A stretch of 64,000 nt of DNA from Triticum aestivum (taxonomy: Eukaryota > Streptophyta > Magnoliopsida > Poales > Poaceae), in contig NC_057796.1 of the NCBI RefSeq assembly GCF_018294505.1, positions 187,686,691 through 187,750,690 on the forward strand, in the 5' to 3' direction. Positions 1 through 10,771 of the stretch are shown piece by piece. The notes under the pieces are model-generated. The model had not been told where the DNA came from. It worked only from the letters and a program-made list of their open reading frames with translations, and did not search any database. Numbering within the stretch: the stretch's first letter is position 1; every line of letters begins with the position of its first letter. Made by a program: the position numbers and the translations under genes.

Positions 1-59
1 TAGCCTTGTATTGGTATGCTGAGCCGTCTGTTTTAACACACATGTGCTGGTGTGGTGAT

Positions 60-270
60 TATACACACACGCACGCATGCACACGAACTGCATGCACGCA
101 ACACCCACTCGAACACACGTAGCCATGCACGCACGCAACACCCACTCGAACACACGTAGCCATGCACGCACGCAACACTCACACGAACACACGCAGCCAT
201 GCACGCACGCAACACTCACACGTACACACACAACCACGCACGCACGCACCGCTGACACGCACACACGCAC
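60..270. repeat. 38-bp minisatellite, CA/GCAC-rich
   Basis: Tandem units of about 38 bp containing CATGCACGCACGCAACAC followed by ACTCGAACACACG. Unit starts are visible near 86, 124, 162 and 200, and the array decays into (CACG)n towards 270. Open frames here in several phases only reflect the lack of stop codons in the repeat; there is no sign of a gene. Confidence 0.8.
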
Positions 271-2964
271 GCATGCATGCACACACCACACGACCAACCC
301 ACACTCTCATGCTCAAGTGCTCAACCTACACGTGCATGCGCACACATCAGGCCCTGACAGATGCATACACAACCAGGTGGTTCCCGCGCACGAGTTGGAG
401 TCTTATCGCGCCTGCGTACATTTGTGTTTGTCTTACCTTTTTCTATGTGAACTGACAGGTGGGACCCACAAGGAACATGGTCAATTTAACCAGTCAACAT
501 AGTGCCACGCAGACTATTTGGCCGGTCAACAGAGTGCAATCCGATGCTGAACGGTGAGCAAGTGACCGTATAATCACCACAAAATGTATATAGTGACCGT
601 AATGAGCGTATTCTGAAGTCCGGTGACCGTATTACGCTTTTCGCTTGAAATATACTCACCGCCCGTGTATTTATCTCTTCTCTCGCTCTCTTTGTGGAGC
701 TGAGTAGGTCAACATGCCAGTGCCTAAATTGGCGCACGCCACCCCATTATTGTTGTACTGGTTTCGTAAGAGCGAACAAGCATTCACGTCTACTGTACAA
801 ACTATAGATATGAGTTACAAATGCTACGAAGACGAATACCAATATTTAAATCCACTTTATGCCCAATTTCTCTCTGTAGTCCCTCCAAAAGTACATCTCT
901 ACGCATTCTCGCATGTTACATCTAACAACTATGCAATACAACAGTACTACCACACTCTAACACAATAAATCATATGTGATTTTAGTTTTACTAGATCACA
1001 TATTGTTACTTAATTATTCAGTTTGCATACATTAAAATTGCCTTCGAAATGTATGGCTAGTATCATCTACCGCGCGGAAAAATCCCGCCCTTGCATGTTT
1101 AATCGGGTTTGTATTGATGGATCGTGCAAAATAGCAAAACTATAGTAGTGCTACAGTACATGTAACAGTTCACTGGGCCGCCGTGTCGTGTACTCCTCCG
1201 TTGTAAGTGGAGCGCTCGCTTTCATAAATGTTCTAGTCCATTTCGCCAACATGTGGGACATCAAGCAACCGGGTCCATGTGTCATACTGAAATAAAAGTG
1301 CAGAGCAGCAGGGGTGAAGCACCCCACTCATGGCGTCGGCGTAGTCATGAGCTATGAGGCGTCAAATCACAAAGCTGCACCTTTCCCACAGTTAAGTTGG
1401 AGGGATGGAGTAATGCTAAAAAAGAAGTTGGAGGGACAAAGCAAACATCATTTCAGTCATTGTTGAATCCGCTTCTCCCTCATCTTCTTCAAGTTAACCA
1501 CGTGTTGTTTCTGTCGTTGTTCTTCCTCACGTCGGACGCAGATCAGCTTGGTAAAGCACGGACACGTGGGACCGCATGTTAGCAAACCGCCAGGCCAACG
1601 TCCTCTAAAAATAAGAAACCTCCCCCACCTTCCGCGCGACAAAATCACCTCCTTTTTACTAATCTTGATACTATGATTTTTAGATCAATATAATCGAGAT
1701 TTGTATAGATAGAACACAGGAGCAAAACCAAGTGGTACGGTTAAGGACATCCACAATGTGTAGCCAAATGTGAAAATAGCTTTTGGCATCGATGGGAACC
1801 ATTGTGGAAGGTGCTGACAAAGCCAAAAAGATGGAACCGGAGCTCCCTAATTGATTGATTAAAGGAATACAAAAATGCAACCTCTCTCCTCTTTCTCATG
1901 TGCTTGGATGCATGTACAATATAGAGCACAAAGTTTACTCCCCTGTCCCTTCTATCACAAATGACAAAGCAGTGAGGTGTCAAATCACAAAGCACGGATG
2001 AAGCAACCATCACTTCACTCTTCGCTGACTCCGCTTCTCTTGTCTTCTTCGAGAAACCACCTTACCACACTAAGTTGGACGGACGACGCTATTGTGTAGT
2101 ACTAGTACATTTACGCGTCCTTTGGTTCAATGGACTTCCTGGATGCAAAGAAGCCGGTTGTCTCGGCTTGCAGGAGGCACTTGCGAATGACTTACCGTGA
2201 TCTCCTTCAATGGTGTACTCCGTCGAACGCACTTCGCCAAACCACAACATTCGAGATATCGTCGACGTCACCGCAATGGGGAAGGAAGTCAAATAGTTAC
2301 TACCTCCATTTTTTTGAATACAAGGCCAGTATCGAAATTACAATTTACAGAAGGCCACTAACACTAATTGAGGCAAAATAGATGGGGTTTGCCTCGTACT
2401 AGCAACCAATGACATTAATATACCCTTGCATGCATGCGGAAGTGAGAAGGTTGGTTTGCATGGCGCTGCATTAATCAAGCAATGAGGAGTGAGATGGTTT
2501 GCTCTTTGGGCGTTGGAGAAAAAATATGCATTAATTGACACGTGAAATGAGGATTTGTATTGACCAATCCCGTGAAGGAAAACCCCGCCTTTCTTTTTTA
2601 ACACAAGTAGTACGTACGTACTTGTATCCTGTTTGGGTCTAGGCCTTGCATTGCCATACTTCGCCACACATTTTTGCCAAGCTTGCGTAAAGTTTTCAAA
2701 ATGAAAAGGAGGCACACTTGCGCACGGCTGTCGCGGTCGCACCGCACCCTCACACAGTCGCTCCTGCACGCCGCAAACCCAACCAAGGGAACGCACCCTC
2801 ACTGACACGTGCTACCGCATGTGATCAAACCGAACTCAGACATACTACCGCTGACACATAATTTTCGTTCATATAGTATGTTTATCCAACTGCATGTTGG
2901 GGAAGATCCGTACGGCCCGTGCGGTGGTCTGTTGGGGAAGAAGAAGAGGTGAGGAAGAAGAAGG
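271..2964. other. Intergenic decayed repeats, no gene recognised
   Basis: No coding region can be supported. Parts of 1190-1650 and 1960-2080 resemble each other and also 9880-10040 and 28410-28620: shared words include GTCAAATCACAAAG, GAATCCGCTTCTCCCT and GTGGGACATC. The stretch is therefore probably one side of a larger unidentified repeat, with 8118-10500 as its other side after insertion of the CACTA element at 2968. Confidence 0.5.
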
Positions 2965-3280
2965 GTTCACTACTAGGGAAAAGCCTAGCAGTAGCGCGGG
3001 TTTTAGGCCTACCAGTAGCGCGTGTGGCAGCGCTACTCATACGGTGCTACAGCTAAAGGTTAGCAGTAGCGTGGGTTAACCTGCGCTACTGCTATATCCA
3101 CTTAGTAGTAGCGCTTCCTGGAAAGGGCACTACTGGTAATTACTAGTAGCGCTTCTCGTAGCCCGCGCTACTACTATTATTCTATATTATATTTATTTTT
3201 TATTTCATGTTGTATTCATACACCTTTATACAAGTTTTCATACAGCAGCAATTTAGAGATTGTTTTTACATCATAATGAG

Positions 3281-3378
3281 TTATTACATCACTGGGTGAA
3301 AGAACCATCGACTAGTTTCAAGTGGATGTCCATCCACTTGAAACTAATCCGCGGTTCTTTCACCCAATGATATAATAA
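3281..3378. repeat. Near-perfect foldback with 2-nt loop
   Basis: 3293-3328 (TGGGTGAAAGAACC to CAAGTGGATG) is the near reverse complement of 3331-3366, with a mismatch cluster at positions 15-19 of the arm. Similarity extends outward to about 3281 and 3378, giving arms near 48 bp around a 2-nt centre. A short (ATC)n microsatellite lies just to the right (3378-3401). It could be a small palindromic element or a hairpin RNA source; no target duplication is clear. Confidence 0.7.
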
Positions 3379-3633
3379 ATATCATCATCATCATCATCAT
3401 ATCATTAACCACTTATCATCATAATACATCATTGTAATATAACACCTCCTCATGATCATCGTTTTCATCAATGAGACATCACATAGCAAGTTGGTCACTA
3501 GTCATAATCACAACTCCTCTAATAACACATTGTACCTAGGACCTACTTCTCTCTCATAGGACCTACTACCTTCTCTTAGGTAAAATAGCATAAAACAAGA
3601 TAGGCCCTGACTCTCCGTTATGGAGAATGGAGA

Positions 3634-4763
3634 TTATCCTGTCTCCAATTCTTGCCTTTCGCACAATGTTGCTTCCAAGTAGCTCCCTACGACTGGCCAT
3701 ACATTTTTCCATTCTTTGACTATCATGTCTTCACCGGTTTTAGAAATCCGATATGGACAGGTGTGATTCGTAGGATGACCTGGCTGTATGTCCAAAACAT
3801 CAAGGCGACCATTCTGAAACATCAGATGAGGCACACAATCCTTTGGGATTTTCTGTTGAAAAACGTAGTAATAACTTCGTAGTTAGCAATGTAGTTCAGT
3901 TTTAGAAGAATTTATGCAAAAGATGCACGGTTGTCGTAATAGTAAAAAATCTTACCATGGCATCTCCATGGATGTTACCGTAGTTCAACACGTGCACTAG
4001 CGTCACGTATTGACCATAATGTGGAGGAGTTTGATAATAGATATTGTAATTCTCAAGATCGTAATAAATGAGATCATATGATTTTTCTCCTGTTAAGTTA
4101 ATTCTGAGCTATCGGTGTAGTAGGTTCTGTCTACCATCTTCCGCACATTGTTTAAAGAATGAAAAGAAGCTGTCAATGGAAATAAGCTGTCAACTATTTT
4201 GAAATAAACAATATAAATTAGTTAATAACTATGTTTGAGAAACTCACATACCGTTGGAAGCGTATCAACAAGGAACCAAATGTCCATATTTTCTTGGGCG
4301 ATGTCAGGATCACCGAGATCCATGGTGACAATCATACCCTCATAAAAACCATACATCTTGCAAAGTGCTTCCCAATTTGTGCAACCAAAATGGGTTACGC
4401 TCTTCGAATTGTACAGATTTACTTCTAAATCCATACCATGATGGGTCCTTAGGTGAATTTTCTTTGTTTCCATACTTCCATGATATTCAAAATCCATCCT
4501 CTCCAAGACATAACATCTTGCATGGCATGGGATAAGCTAGTCGAATTGTAAAAGATGAAAATTACACGTTGAAATAGTTGAAGTCGTGCTTAATTACGAA
4601 AAAAACACTTGTCATCGTTGCGTACCATTTCAACATCGAAGGTCTCCTGGAGCTTAATGCTGAAGCGCCGATCTTCGTCCAGGTGAGGCCTGTCGCACAG
4701 ACCTCAGTCGTCGTTGCACCAGTCGAACTCCCCCGGGGGACTTTTTTCGTCCGATGACGACAT
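3634..4763 (-). pseudogene. B3-like CACTA accessory gene (broken)
   Basis: A spliced minus-strand gene inside CACTA A. Apparent exons are about 4590-4763 (start codon at 4763), 4252-4537, 3956-4089 and 3634-3853. Splice signals are visible as GTATGTGAG after 4252, GTAAGA after 3956 and acceptors ending AACAG. Residue strings such as FGCTNWEALCKMYGF, DLENYNIYYQTPPHYGQY and LDVLDIQPGHPTN match, from memory, a Triticeae protein family annotated as B3-domain-like and repeatedly found in CACTA elements. Breaks: codon 20 is TGA (4704-4706), and exon 1 changes frame near a T-run around 4605. The DNA-binding role is inferred from the family, and the product is not expected to be functional. Confidence 0.6.
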
Positions 4764-4912
4764 TTCCTATGTTCACAATTCAAAGATTAAACTTGTACAA
4801 TTAAATATATGTACTACAAAAACTAAATTAGACCATTATTATTCATCACGGGTTGACTATCGGTCTGCCGAGTCTTTTCCTGAAAGCTCTCAGATCACGT
4901 GGTGTATATATT

Positions 4913-5226
4913 CGACCGTCGGTGATGGTCGCTCCTCCCTTCGTCCCCGAGTGCATTACACCAAAATGTCTAGCACACGGGAACGAAGGAGAAGCGATCC
5001 CCACGGCAAAAGTCGGGATTCTTCATCCTCTCATATATGGTGGAAACTCTCCCTCACTGATTCCTCTCTGACATTTGCGACCGTTGGTGATGGTCGTTAC
5101 TCCTCCTTCCCCTAGTGCATAACAAAGGTCTAGCACAAGGAGAAGAAGGAGAAACGAATCCCACGACAATAGTCGGGATTCTTCTTCTCTCATCTATGGT
5201 GCAGACTTTCTCCCTCACTCATTTGT
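4913..5226. repeat. 165-bp tandem duplication
   Basis: Two copies of a unit beginning GACCGTCGGTGATGGTCG (about 4914) and GACCGTTGGTGATGGTCG (about 5079). Both continue through matching TAGCACA, GAAGGAGAA and AGTCGGGATTCTTC segments. It lies inside CACTA A upstream of the B3-like relic and has no coding signal. Confidence 0.75.
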
Positions 5227-6419
5227 TGACTGTCATGTATGGAGCCTAGACAGACTTAAAGTCAACGCAAAATGTCGTTATTATCTTTCTAGAAAATCCA
5301 GGCCACTTGATATTTCCTACATATTCTGGCACAAGTCATGCCAAAATTCACGGAAAAATCCGGCATGACCTTTGCTAAAAAAGGACATATCGAGCGCCTA
5401 AAATTTGCCGGAACAGAAATTAATCAACACTCCTGCAAAACATAGGCCACTCGGGGTGTAAACTGCAAACATGACCGGCCACTTGGGCAAGCACATATCC
5501 TATTTGAGCAACACAAGGTATAAATGTTTTTATCTACATCATATGAGCATTCAAACCTGATGGTCATTGCATTTCAATGGTTGAAAATATGAACAAAGAT
5601 ATTTCAAAATATCTTATATGACTCATACTGGCATGGAGATTTGGCTGGTCCCACCTCGAGGTCGGAGGGGGTCGATGATGGGGACGATGGAGGGGACGAT
5701 GGAGGGGCTCCTTGATTTCTGCAAAAACAAAAACCCTATAAGCTATCAACTAATCAAATGCATACGCCTTGCATAGTGGGGTCCAATTTGAGCATTCAAA
5801 ATAGGAGTACTTCTCCAATTTGAGCATTCAATAAGCAAAACCAAATCGTAAAATAAATAAGTATTCGAATTAGCATGCATTCAATAAGCAAAACTAAATC
5901 GTCTCTTGCGTCCGTACATCGTCGAATATTATCACTAATACATCTCGAATGGTATCATACATATAACATCACTAATACAACTAAAACCCTAGCAAACGAC
6001 GGGTATCGGCGTGGGCGGTGGACACTCAAAGAGAAGGAACCATCACAGGATCATAGCTCTAGTGAGATCTCTGAAGAACCTGCCAGGTATTGGAGAACCT
6101 GCCCTGCAACGCAACCATGTAGCGACGGACGTGCTCGTCCTCCTCGCTGACATGGTGATGTACCACCTCCGGGGGGGAAGAAAGCCTCCGCACCATCACT
6201 GGCCCACGCGACCGCCACCAAAGAAGGTTCAGGTCAATAACGGGCTGGCTCCTCACCAAGCTGCGCCCCCGGTAGGTAGCGCCTCCCGGTACCAGCCCAG
6301 CGGAGCCTAGTCCTTGACATGGCCCCTCTGATCAAGCAGGTGTCCTTCGCCGAGTCGACGAAGAGGATGCGGGATAGGCATCGTCGACGTCGATGCGGGA
6401 ATAATTGCTTTAACTAAAA

Positions 6420-6900
6420 AAATAACAACAAATGTGACATGTTCAAAATATGACATGTCCACTTCAAAACGAAACAACCTAGAATACTATTAAAGACACC
6501 TAAAAATAAACTAGTTCTATTAATTTTCTTACTAAAAATAAACTAGTTCTATAGTAAAATTTTAATTAGATCATCAAATCTCATATACCTAAATTTTCTT
6601 ACTAAAAATAAACTAGTTCTATTAATTCAACTAAACACTTACTATAAATATAAATAAACTGGTTCTTACTCCCTCCGTAAATTAATATAAGATAGTTTAG
6701 ATTACTATTTTAGTGATCTAAACACTCTTATATTAGTTACAGAGGGAGTACTAAAAATAAACTAGTTCAACTAGTTCTATTAATTTTCTTACTAAAAATA
6801 AACTAGTTCTATTAATTCAGCTAGTTCTTACTAAAAAAAACTAGTTCAACTAGTTTTATTAATTTTTCTTACTAATTATATTGAACACTTACTAAAAAAT
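6420..6900. repeat. AT-rich repeats of AATAAACTAGTTCTA
   Basis: An irregular series of TACTAAAAATAAACTAGTTC and TTAATTTTCTTAC blocks, with an Athos-like MITE inserted at 6669-6748. No coding signal is present. It belongs to the interior of CACTA A. Confidence 0.7.
6669..6748. mobile_element. Stowaway MITE, Athos-like
   Basis: Begins CTCCCTCCGTAAATTAAT and ends TTAGTTACAGAGGGAG, with TA on both sides (6667-6668, 6749-6750). The two halves form a long hairpin through ATCTAAACACTCTTATA. Length, ends and TA target match Stowaway, and the hairpin resembles the Triticeae family Athos. Confidence 0.85.
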
Positions 6901-7094
6901 AGTAAAAAAAACTATATTGAAATTTTTTCTCTAACTAAACACTACTGCCCTAATTAACATCTAGTTAAACCCTACTGCCCTAGTTCTTAAGCATCTACAA
7001 GTACTAACTAATTAGATGAACCCTACCTAGGTACTTAAGCATCTACAACTACTTAAGCACCCATTAATGAACCCTAGGAATTTGTCCTAAAAAC

Positions 7095-7230
7095 TAATTA
7101 AGCATCTACAACTACTGCCCTAATTAACATCTAGTTTACAATTAAGCATCTACAACTACTGCCCTAATTAACATCTAGTTCACAATTAAGCATCTACAAC
7201 TACTGCCCTAATTAGCATCTAATTTGATGA
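7095..7230. repeat. 44-bp tandem repeat
   Basis: Units starting AAGCATCTACAACTACTGCC recur at about 7099, 7144 and 7188, with looser copies upstream from about 6945. Interior of CACTA A, non-coding. Confidence 0.8.
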
Positions 7231-8250
7231 ACCCTAACTAATTAGATGAACTCTAAAATTTGATGAACCCTAGGAACCCTAGCTAGGCAGAGGTAGGGGA
7301 GGAGGAGGAGGAGGAGGTGTAGGTGTGCTCACCTCGGGCGCCAGTGGAGTTAGGGACGGCCGAGGGAGGGGCACACGGTGTCGAGGTGGGGGTCGGGGCT
7401 CGGGCGTGCAGCGGAGGGCGGCGATGTAGGGCGGTGTCGAGGTCGGGGGCGGCGCCGAGGGTGTGCGGAGGGTGACGAGAGAGCGCGCGGCGGCCGACGG
7501 CAATGTAGGGCGACGATGGCGGCGACAGCAGACAAGTTGGATTTGGGGGAAGTGGCCACGGGGAAGAAGAACCGCGCGGCTAAGTCAAAAATAGCAGTAA
7601 CGCGGGCCAGGAAAAGTGCTACTGCTACATTAGCTATAGCTAACTTAGCTATAGCGCGGGCTGACAAAATGCGCTACTGCTAACTTAGCTATAGCGCCTG
7701 TCCTGAAAGTACGCTGCTTCTACGCCTTTCTCCTTTATTTTTGTTTTTCATTTATTTTGCTTCACATTTTATTTTTTTCCTTCCCCTTTTTCTGTTTCTT
7801 TCATTTTCATTTACTTTTCTATATTTTTTTCATTTTATTTTCCTTTCATTAGCTGTAGCGCTTTCTGCATAAAACACGCTGCTACAAAAATCTTAGCAGC
7901 AGCGCGATTTGCGTAAGCTCGCTACTACTATTGGTAGCCTGGCGAGAACAGCAGGGGAGTTGTAGTTGTAGCGCTTCTTCCCTGAGACGCTCTACTACTA
8001 TAAACATAGCTGCAGCGCGTTTGTTTGCCCTGCGCTAGTGGTAAATAGTAGTAGCGCTTCTTTTTGACCCGCGCTACTGGTAAGTTTCTGTGTATAAGGT
8101 TTTCCCTAGTTGTGGTTAGTAGACGTAGTATATTCATCCAACCGCCTGAAATGGTTGACTGACCCAAATGATGAAAGTCAGGCGACTTGCATAAATATAT
8201 GTTTTTAGACAACAAAAGATCCCTAAAAACAACAACATAAGGAAAAACTA

Positions 8251-8986
8251 TCACTTCTTGTGGAACGAGACGGCCTCGTCGTCTTTGGCTGCCGGCGCGA
8301 ACTAGTAGTAAGTGCCGACGTGTGTCTCCGCACCGTGGTTGTCCTCGGCCTTCAGTTACTCGTTCACGCGAAGCGTGTGGGCGCTCTGCACGAACATGAG
8401 CACCGCGTGTTCAAGTCCAGGACATCCGGTTCCGCCTATAGGAGGGCCTCGATGGCAGCAGCATCCGTGCGCTCCATGTCGAGTCGAGCCTCCACCGCCT
8501 GGTTCAAGTCTAGGATGTCCGGTTCCGCCTCCAGGAGGGCCTCGATGGCAATGGCATCCGCGCGCTCCACGTCAAGTTGAGCCTCTGCCGCCCGGTTCAC
8601 ATCCACGACATCCGGTTCCGCCTACAGGAGAATCTCGATGGCAGCGGCATCCGCGCGCTCTGCGTCGAGTTGAGCCTCCGCCTCCTGGTCCTCCTTTAGC
8701 ATCGCCGGGTTGAATCACTGGTCCGCCTGCACTATGGGGGACCCGGACGCCAGCGCAAAGTCGACGTCCAAGTCTCATACGCATCGGGGGCCTTCTGCGC
8801 CGCAACCTCCGCCACGAACATTGGATCGGCTTCCTCCTCCTCGGAGCTTGGCTCTAGAGAACTCAGGGATTGGCCCGCCGCAAAGATAACTTGGGAACGG
8901 AGGTCTGTGGCGCCGACCGCCGCCGCGATTTCTACGCGGCGCTCCGGTGTCAGCATCTTGTAGTACGTGATCTTGTGGTGCACCAT
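8251..8986 (-). pseudogene. Repeat-protein gene relic with 31-residue repeats
   Basis: Function unknown. A minus-strand frame starts at 8986 (MVHHKITYYKML), runs through an acidic stretch (SSEEEEADP) and shifts frame near 8740. It then enters three 93-bp repeats (about 8428-8700) that each encode 31 residues with EAxLDxERxDAxAIEALL. The likely end is near 8251, after a DEAVSFHKK-like tail. Breaks: frames before and after 8732 differ by one phase, and TGA near 8716 and TAG codons near 8622 and 8436 interrupt the repeats. The repeats look helical and charged. The start was chosen because it opens the longest frame upstream of the repeats. Confidence 0.5.
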
Positions 8987-8989
8987 GCC

Positions 8990-10400
8990 TTTCCGACGAA
9001 CTAGGGGACGTTTGATGCAGGCTAGGGGATCAAAAGGAGGGGGAATGGGCTAGAGGGGAGGAGTGGTTTTGGGGCAGTGGTGACCGGCCGACAAGTAGCT
9101 GGCGTAGGCCGAGCAACGAAGGTTCTGGTGTGAATAGTCGTTCCGATGACGACCGGTAAATCGGTTTTGACTATGCAGAGTTTGCAAAGTCTGACGACTG
9201 GAGCTTGGAGAGTTGTGGGGTGGGATGGGACCAAAGGTTCGGAGTTTCACATGGCAGACGTCCGGACCTCCCCACCATTCCTATCGACGATGAGGCGGTG
9301 ACTTCGTCAATCTCAAGATGACTAGCAAGATGCCCGTGCATTGCACAAAACATCAGCATGCATATTTTTATGATATCTCGAGAATTTCATCAAAAAATGG
9401 TATCTCGATAATTTCATCAAAAAATGATATCTCGAGAAAGATGAGAGATAAGGTGAGGAGGAGTGCGGCGCGGTGGTGATTGGTGGTCGGACTTAGCGGA
9501 GGCATGGGGATGGACGACGCCGGCAGCAGCCACCATGCCAGATTTTTCTAGAGGCTTCCTTTTTTAATTACTCAACAATGAAGTTGTGGGAGATAAGGAT
9601 GAACGATAGAGGTGCGGGTATCCTTTTGCAAAATTTCCATTGTTTGCTTTCAATCCGTCAGATATAGATCGGATGGTCTATATTACAAGATGGCAGGCAC
9701 ACCATCATCACCGAGAGTAGAGATAAGAGTAGAGATAGAGGTATGACGGCTCAGTCTCTCGAAGGTGCTCACAGGGATAGGGTGTGCGTGTGTGTGTTCA
9801 TAGGGGTGAGTGTATGCGCACATGTATGAGCGCTTGTGTTTGTACTATGTTAAAAAAGGAGTACTCGAAGTATGCAAGTTCATAAGGAATGGACGGTGTA
9901 CATCACTCTTGTCGCATTCGCGTTGCACCCCGGCACGCTAGACCCTCCACGTCGCTCACCGAAAAGAACGCTCTTCGTCTTGCGTTTTCGCTCGCTTGTG
10001 GGACCGCAGTTGAGAGCAAACCGACGTCCCTCCCCCTCCCCCGCCCACGCCATTTATACTACTAGAAGAGAGAGTGGTCGGCCGAGTGTTACTAGTACTC
10101 CCTCCATTTTATGCGGAGTAAATAAAAACAGACGGAGTATACTATTAGTAATATGATCACTGCATACTCTACTGCAGATGTTCTCAGTACTCCACTAGTA
10201 CTACTACTTCTACTACTATTGGACAGGGAGCTTAAAAAAGTTACTATTGGACTGGCTATACGTGGCGAAATCCTAGTAGGAAGAGTATGTGCGAGAACAA
10301 GCACATTCACGTGTTTGAAAACAAATTGGAAACCATCTCTGTTTGAATACAAATCTAGGAGTATGTACGAAACTAACAATGTTGATTGGGCGTTGTTGAA
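8990..10400. other. No gene recognised; decayed repeats
   Basis: 9355-9440 contains three short direct repeats of ATATCTCGAGAATTTCATC type. 9880-10040 resembles 1540-1640 and parts of 28410-28620. A Stowaway-like CTCCCTCC terminus lies at about 10099. No coding signal can be supported. Confidence 0.45.
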
Positions 10401-10404
10401 TGTT

Positions 10405-10494
10405 GATACTTTTTTCTATAAGTTTGATCAAAGTAGAGATACTTTGACTACACATAAAACTTATATGTAAACTAGAAAGGATCGGAGGGAGTAT
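10405..10494. mobile_element. Stowaway MITE end (Hades/Icarus-type), partial
   Basis: Reads TTTTTTCTATAAGTTTGATC to GATCGGAGGGAGTA. The same sequence recurs at 33826-33914. It has the typical Stowaway end GGAGGGAG-TA, but no opposite terminus could be paired with confidence. Confidence 0.6.
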
Positions 10495-10712
10495 ATTGTA
10501 CGTTCAAAAGCGAAATAAACATTGAATACCCATTATATATGATTTGCTGACTCTATGATCACTGGTTCAAAATTTTGAATCCGCCTTAGGTATCACACAT
10601 GCACCCACTCGTTCTCTCTCGGTTTCATCTCGGGGTCCGGAGATCGATTGGAAGAGGACTAGGGTGGGTACAGTATGTTCGTTTTGCTTTTGAACGTACA
10701 ATATACTCCCTC
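10485..10712. repeat. 228-bp segment with perfect 27-bp inverted ends
   Basis: 10485-10511 (GAGGGAGTATATTGTACGTT and seven more bases) is the exact reverse complement of 10686-10712. The left arm overlaps the end of the preceding Stowaway fragment, so this may be a separate small element or a foldback formed by a second MITE end. Confidence 0.7.
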
Positions 10713-10771
10713 ACATCCACACAGACCCCCTGGGTCATTTCTATCATAGAAACACACCAAACCTTTATCTC

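Larger units (their letters stand above)
2968..8114. mobile_element. CACTA transposon A (5.1 kb, non-autonomous)
   Basis: The left end reads CACTACTAGGGAAAAGCC. The right end, read on the other strand, is CACAACTAGGGAAAACC. Both are flanked by the 3-bp target duplication GTT (2965-2967 and 8115-8117), as expected for CACTA (En/Spm) elements. Subterminal regions (about 2990-3180 and 7580-8090) are packed with variants of GTAGCGC and GCGCTACTGCTA in both orientations, the usual layout of transposase-accessory binding sites. No TNP2 transposase reading frame is visible; the only coding trace is a broken B3-like gene at 3634-4763. The element also contains a foldback (3281-3378), a 165-bp tandem duplication, an Athos-like MITE and AT-rich repeats. 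It probably relied on a transposase supplied in trans. Confidence 0.9.

Noticed and set aside
714..968. 84-codon open frame
   Set aside because: No domain, no codon-use signal and no supporting context; likely chance in repeat DNA.
9320..9700. ATGCCCGTGCATTGCA segment as a transposon terminus
   Set aside because: It resembles ends of an unclassified grass element, but no partner end or duplication could be found.
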